This document shows positions 6,180 to 6,221 of a DNA stretch of 6,221 nucleotides, one piece after another. Made by a program: the position numbers and the translations under genes. The stretch covers positions 1-6,221 of the forward strand of contig CAMCBY010000262.1 in NCBI GenBank assembly GCA_945873015.1, given 5' to 3'. The DNA comes from Klebsiella pneumoniae (GTDB lineage: Bacteria > Pseudomonadota > Gammaproteobacteria > Ga0077536). The stretch's first letter is position 1; the number at the start of each line of letters is the position of its first letter. The notes beneath the pieces were generated by a model. The model worked only from the letters and a program-made list of their open reading frames with translations. It made no database searches and was not told the DNA's origin.

Positions 6180-6182
6180 ATA

Positions 6183-6203
6183 GCGGGGCTTAGCCGCCCC
6201 CGC
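6183..6203. repeat. GC-rich hairpin downstream of the REPIN
   Basis: GCGGGG (6183-6188) pairs with CCCCGC (6198-6203) around a nine-base loop, starting two bases after the REPIN. No T-tract follows on the plus strand, so it is not a standard intrinsic terminator for the SDR gene. It could be part of a larger repeat or a second REP-like unit. Confidence 0.4.
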
Positions 6204-6221
6204 ACTGCGCGCAAAAAAAAA

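Larger units (their letters stand above)
6095..6180. mobile_element. REPIN-like element (two inverted REP units)
   Basis: This is a perfect 25-base inverted repeat (6095-6119 and 6156-6180) around a 36-base spacer, 86 bases in all. Each arm contains its own palindrome, GTGCGAA-TTTA-TTCGCAC on the left and GTGCGAA-TAAA-TTCGCAC on the right, with GTAG on the outer side of the left arm and its complement CTAC outside the right one. A GTAG-type tetranucleotide next to a hairpin, in two inverted copies with a short spacer, is the known plan of REPINs, which are non-autonomous elements mobilised by RAYT (REP-associated tyrosine) transposases. No RAYT gene is in the window. In RNA the element could fold as two 7-bp hairpins or one 25-bp stem, and it might protect or end the SDR transcript. 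Identical arms argue for a recently mobile or actively maintained element. Confidence 0.75.

Noticed and set aside
6183..6221. An intrinsic terminator for the SDR gene
   Set aside because: The hairpin is followed by A residues, not T residues, on the plus strand, which is the wrong polarity for termination of the SDR transcript.

Overview
The window looks like chromosomal DNA from a GC-rich proteobacterium, most likely a gammaproteobacterium. The reasons are the strong GC bias at third codon positions, the Entner-Doudoroff (ED) gene set, Edd and Eda sequences that align closely with the E. coli proteins as I recall them, and a REP/REPIN-type repeat at the right end. No genus can be named. No plasmid, phage, tRNA, rRNA or CRISPR signal was seen.

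Layout from left to right: the C-terminal end of a glycogen/starch phosphorylase (+, 2-256, cut by the window edge); eda (KDPG aldolase, -, 273-896); edd (6-phosphogluconate dehydratase, -, 898-2730); pgl (6-phosphogluconolactonase, +, 2792-3520); zwf (glucose-6-phosphate dehydrogenase, -, about 3538-5001 with a GTG start); a 258-base divergent intergenic region (5002-5259) holding small dyads and a perfect TTGACA hexamer on the minus strand; a short-chain dehydrogenase/reductase (+, 5260-6099); then an 86-base REPIN-like inverted repeat (6095-6180) whose first bases contain the SDR stop codon, a GC-rich hairpin (6183-6203), and an A9 tract at the window edge.

Together zwf, pgl, edd and eda encode the complete oxidative ED route: glucose-6-phosphate to 6-phosphogluconolactone (with NAD(P)H), to 6-phosphogluconate, to KDPG, to pyruvate plus glyceraldehyde-3-phosphate. 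The phosphorylase would feed this from stored glucan through glucose-1-phosphate and phosphoglucomutase, which is not in the window. Read on the minus strand, the order is the familiar zwf-pgl-edd-eda, but pgl alone is flipped. It therefore cannot be co-transcribed with the other three, and it runs head-to-head with edd and tail-to-tail with zwf.

I did not find a clearly new multi-gene system. The observations most worth a second look are the inverted pgl, the REPIN fused to the SDR stop codon, a possible leaderless promoter for pgl, and a dyad overlapping a consensus -35 hexamer upstream of zwf.
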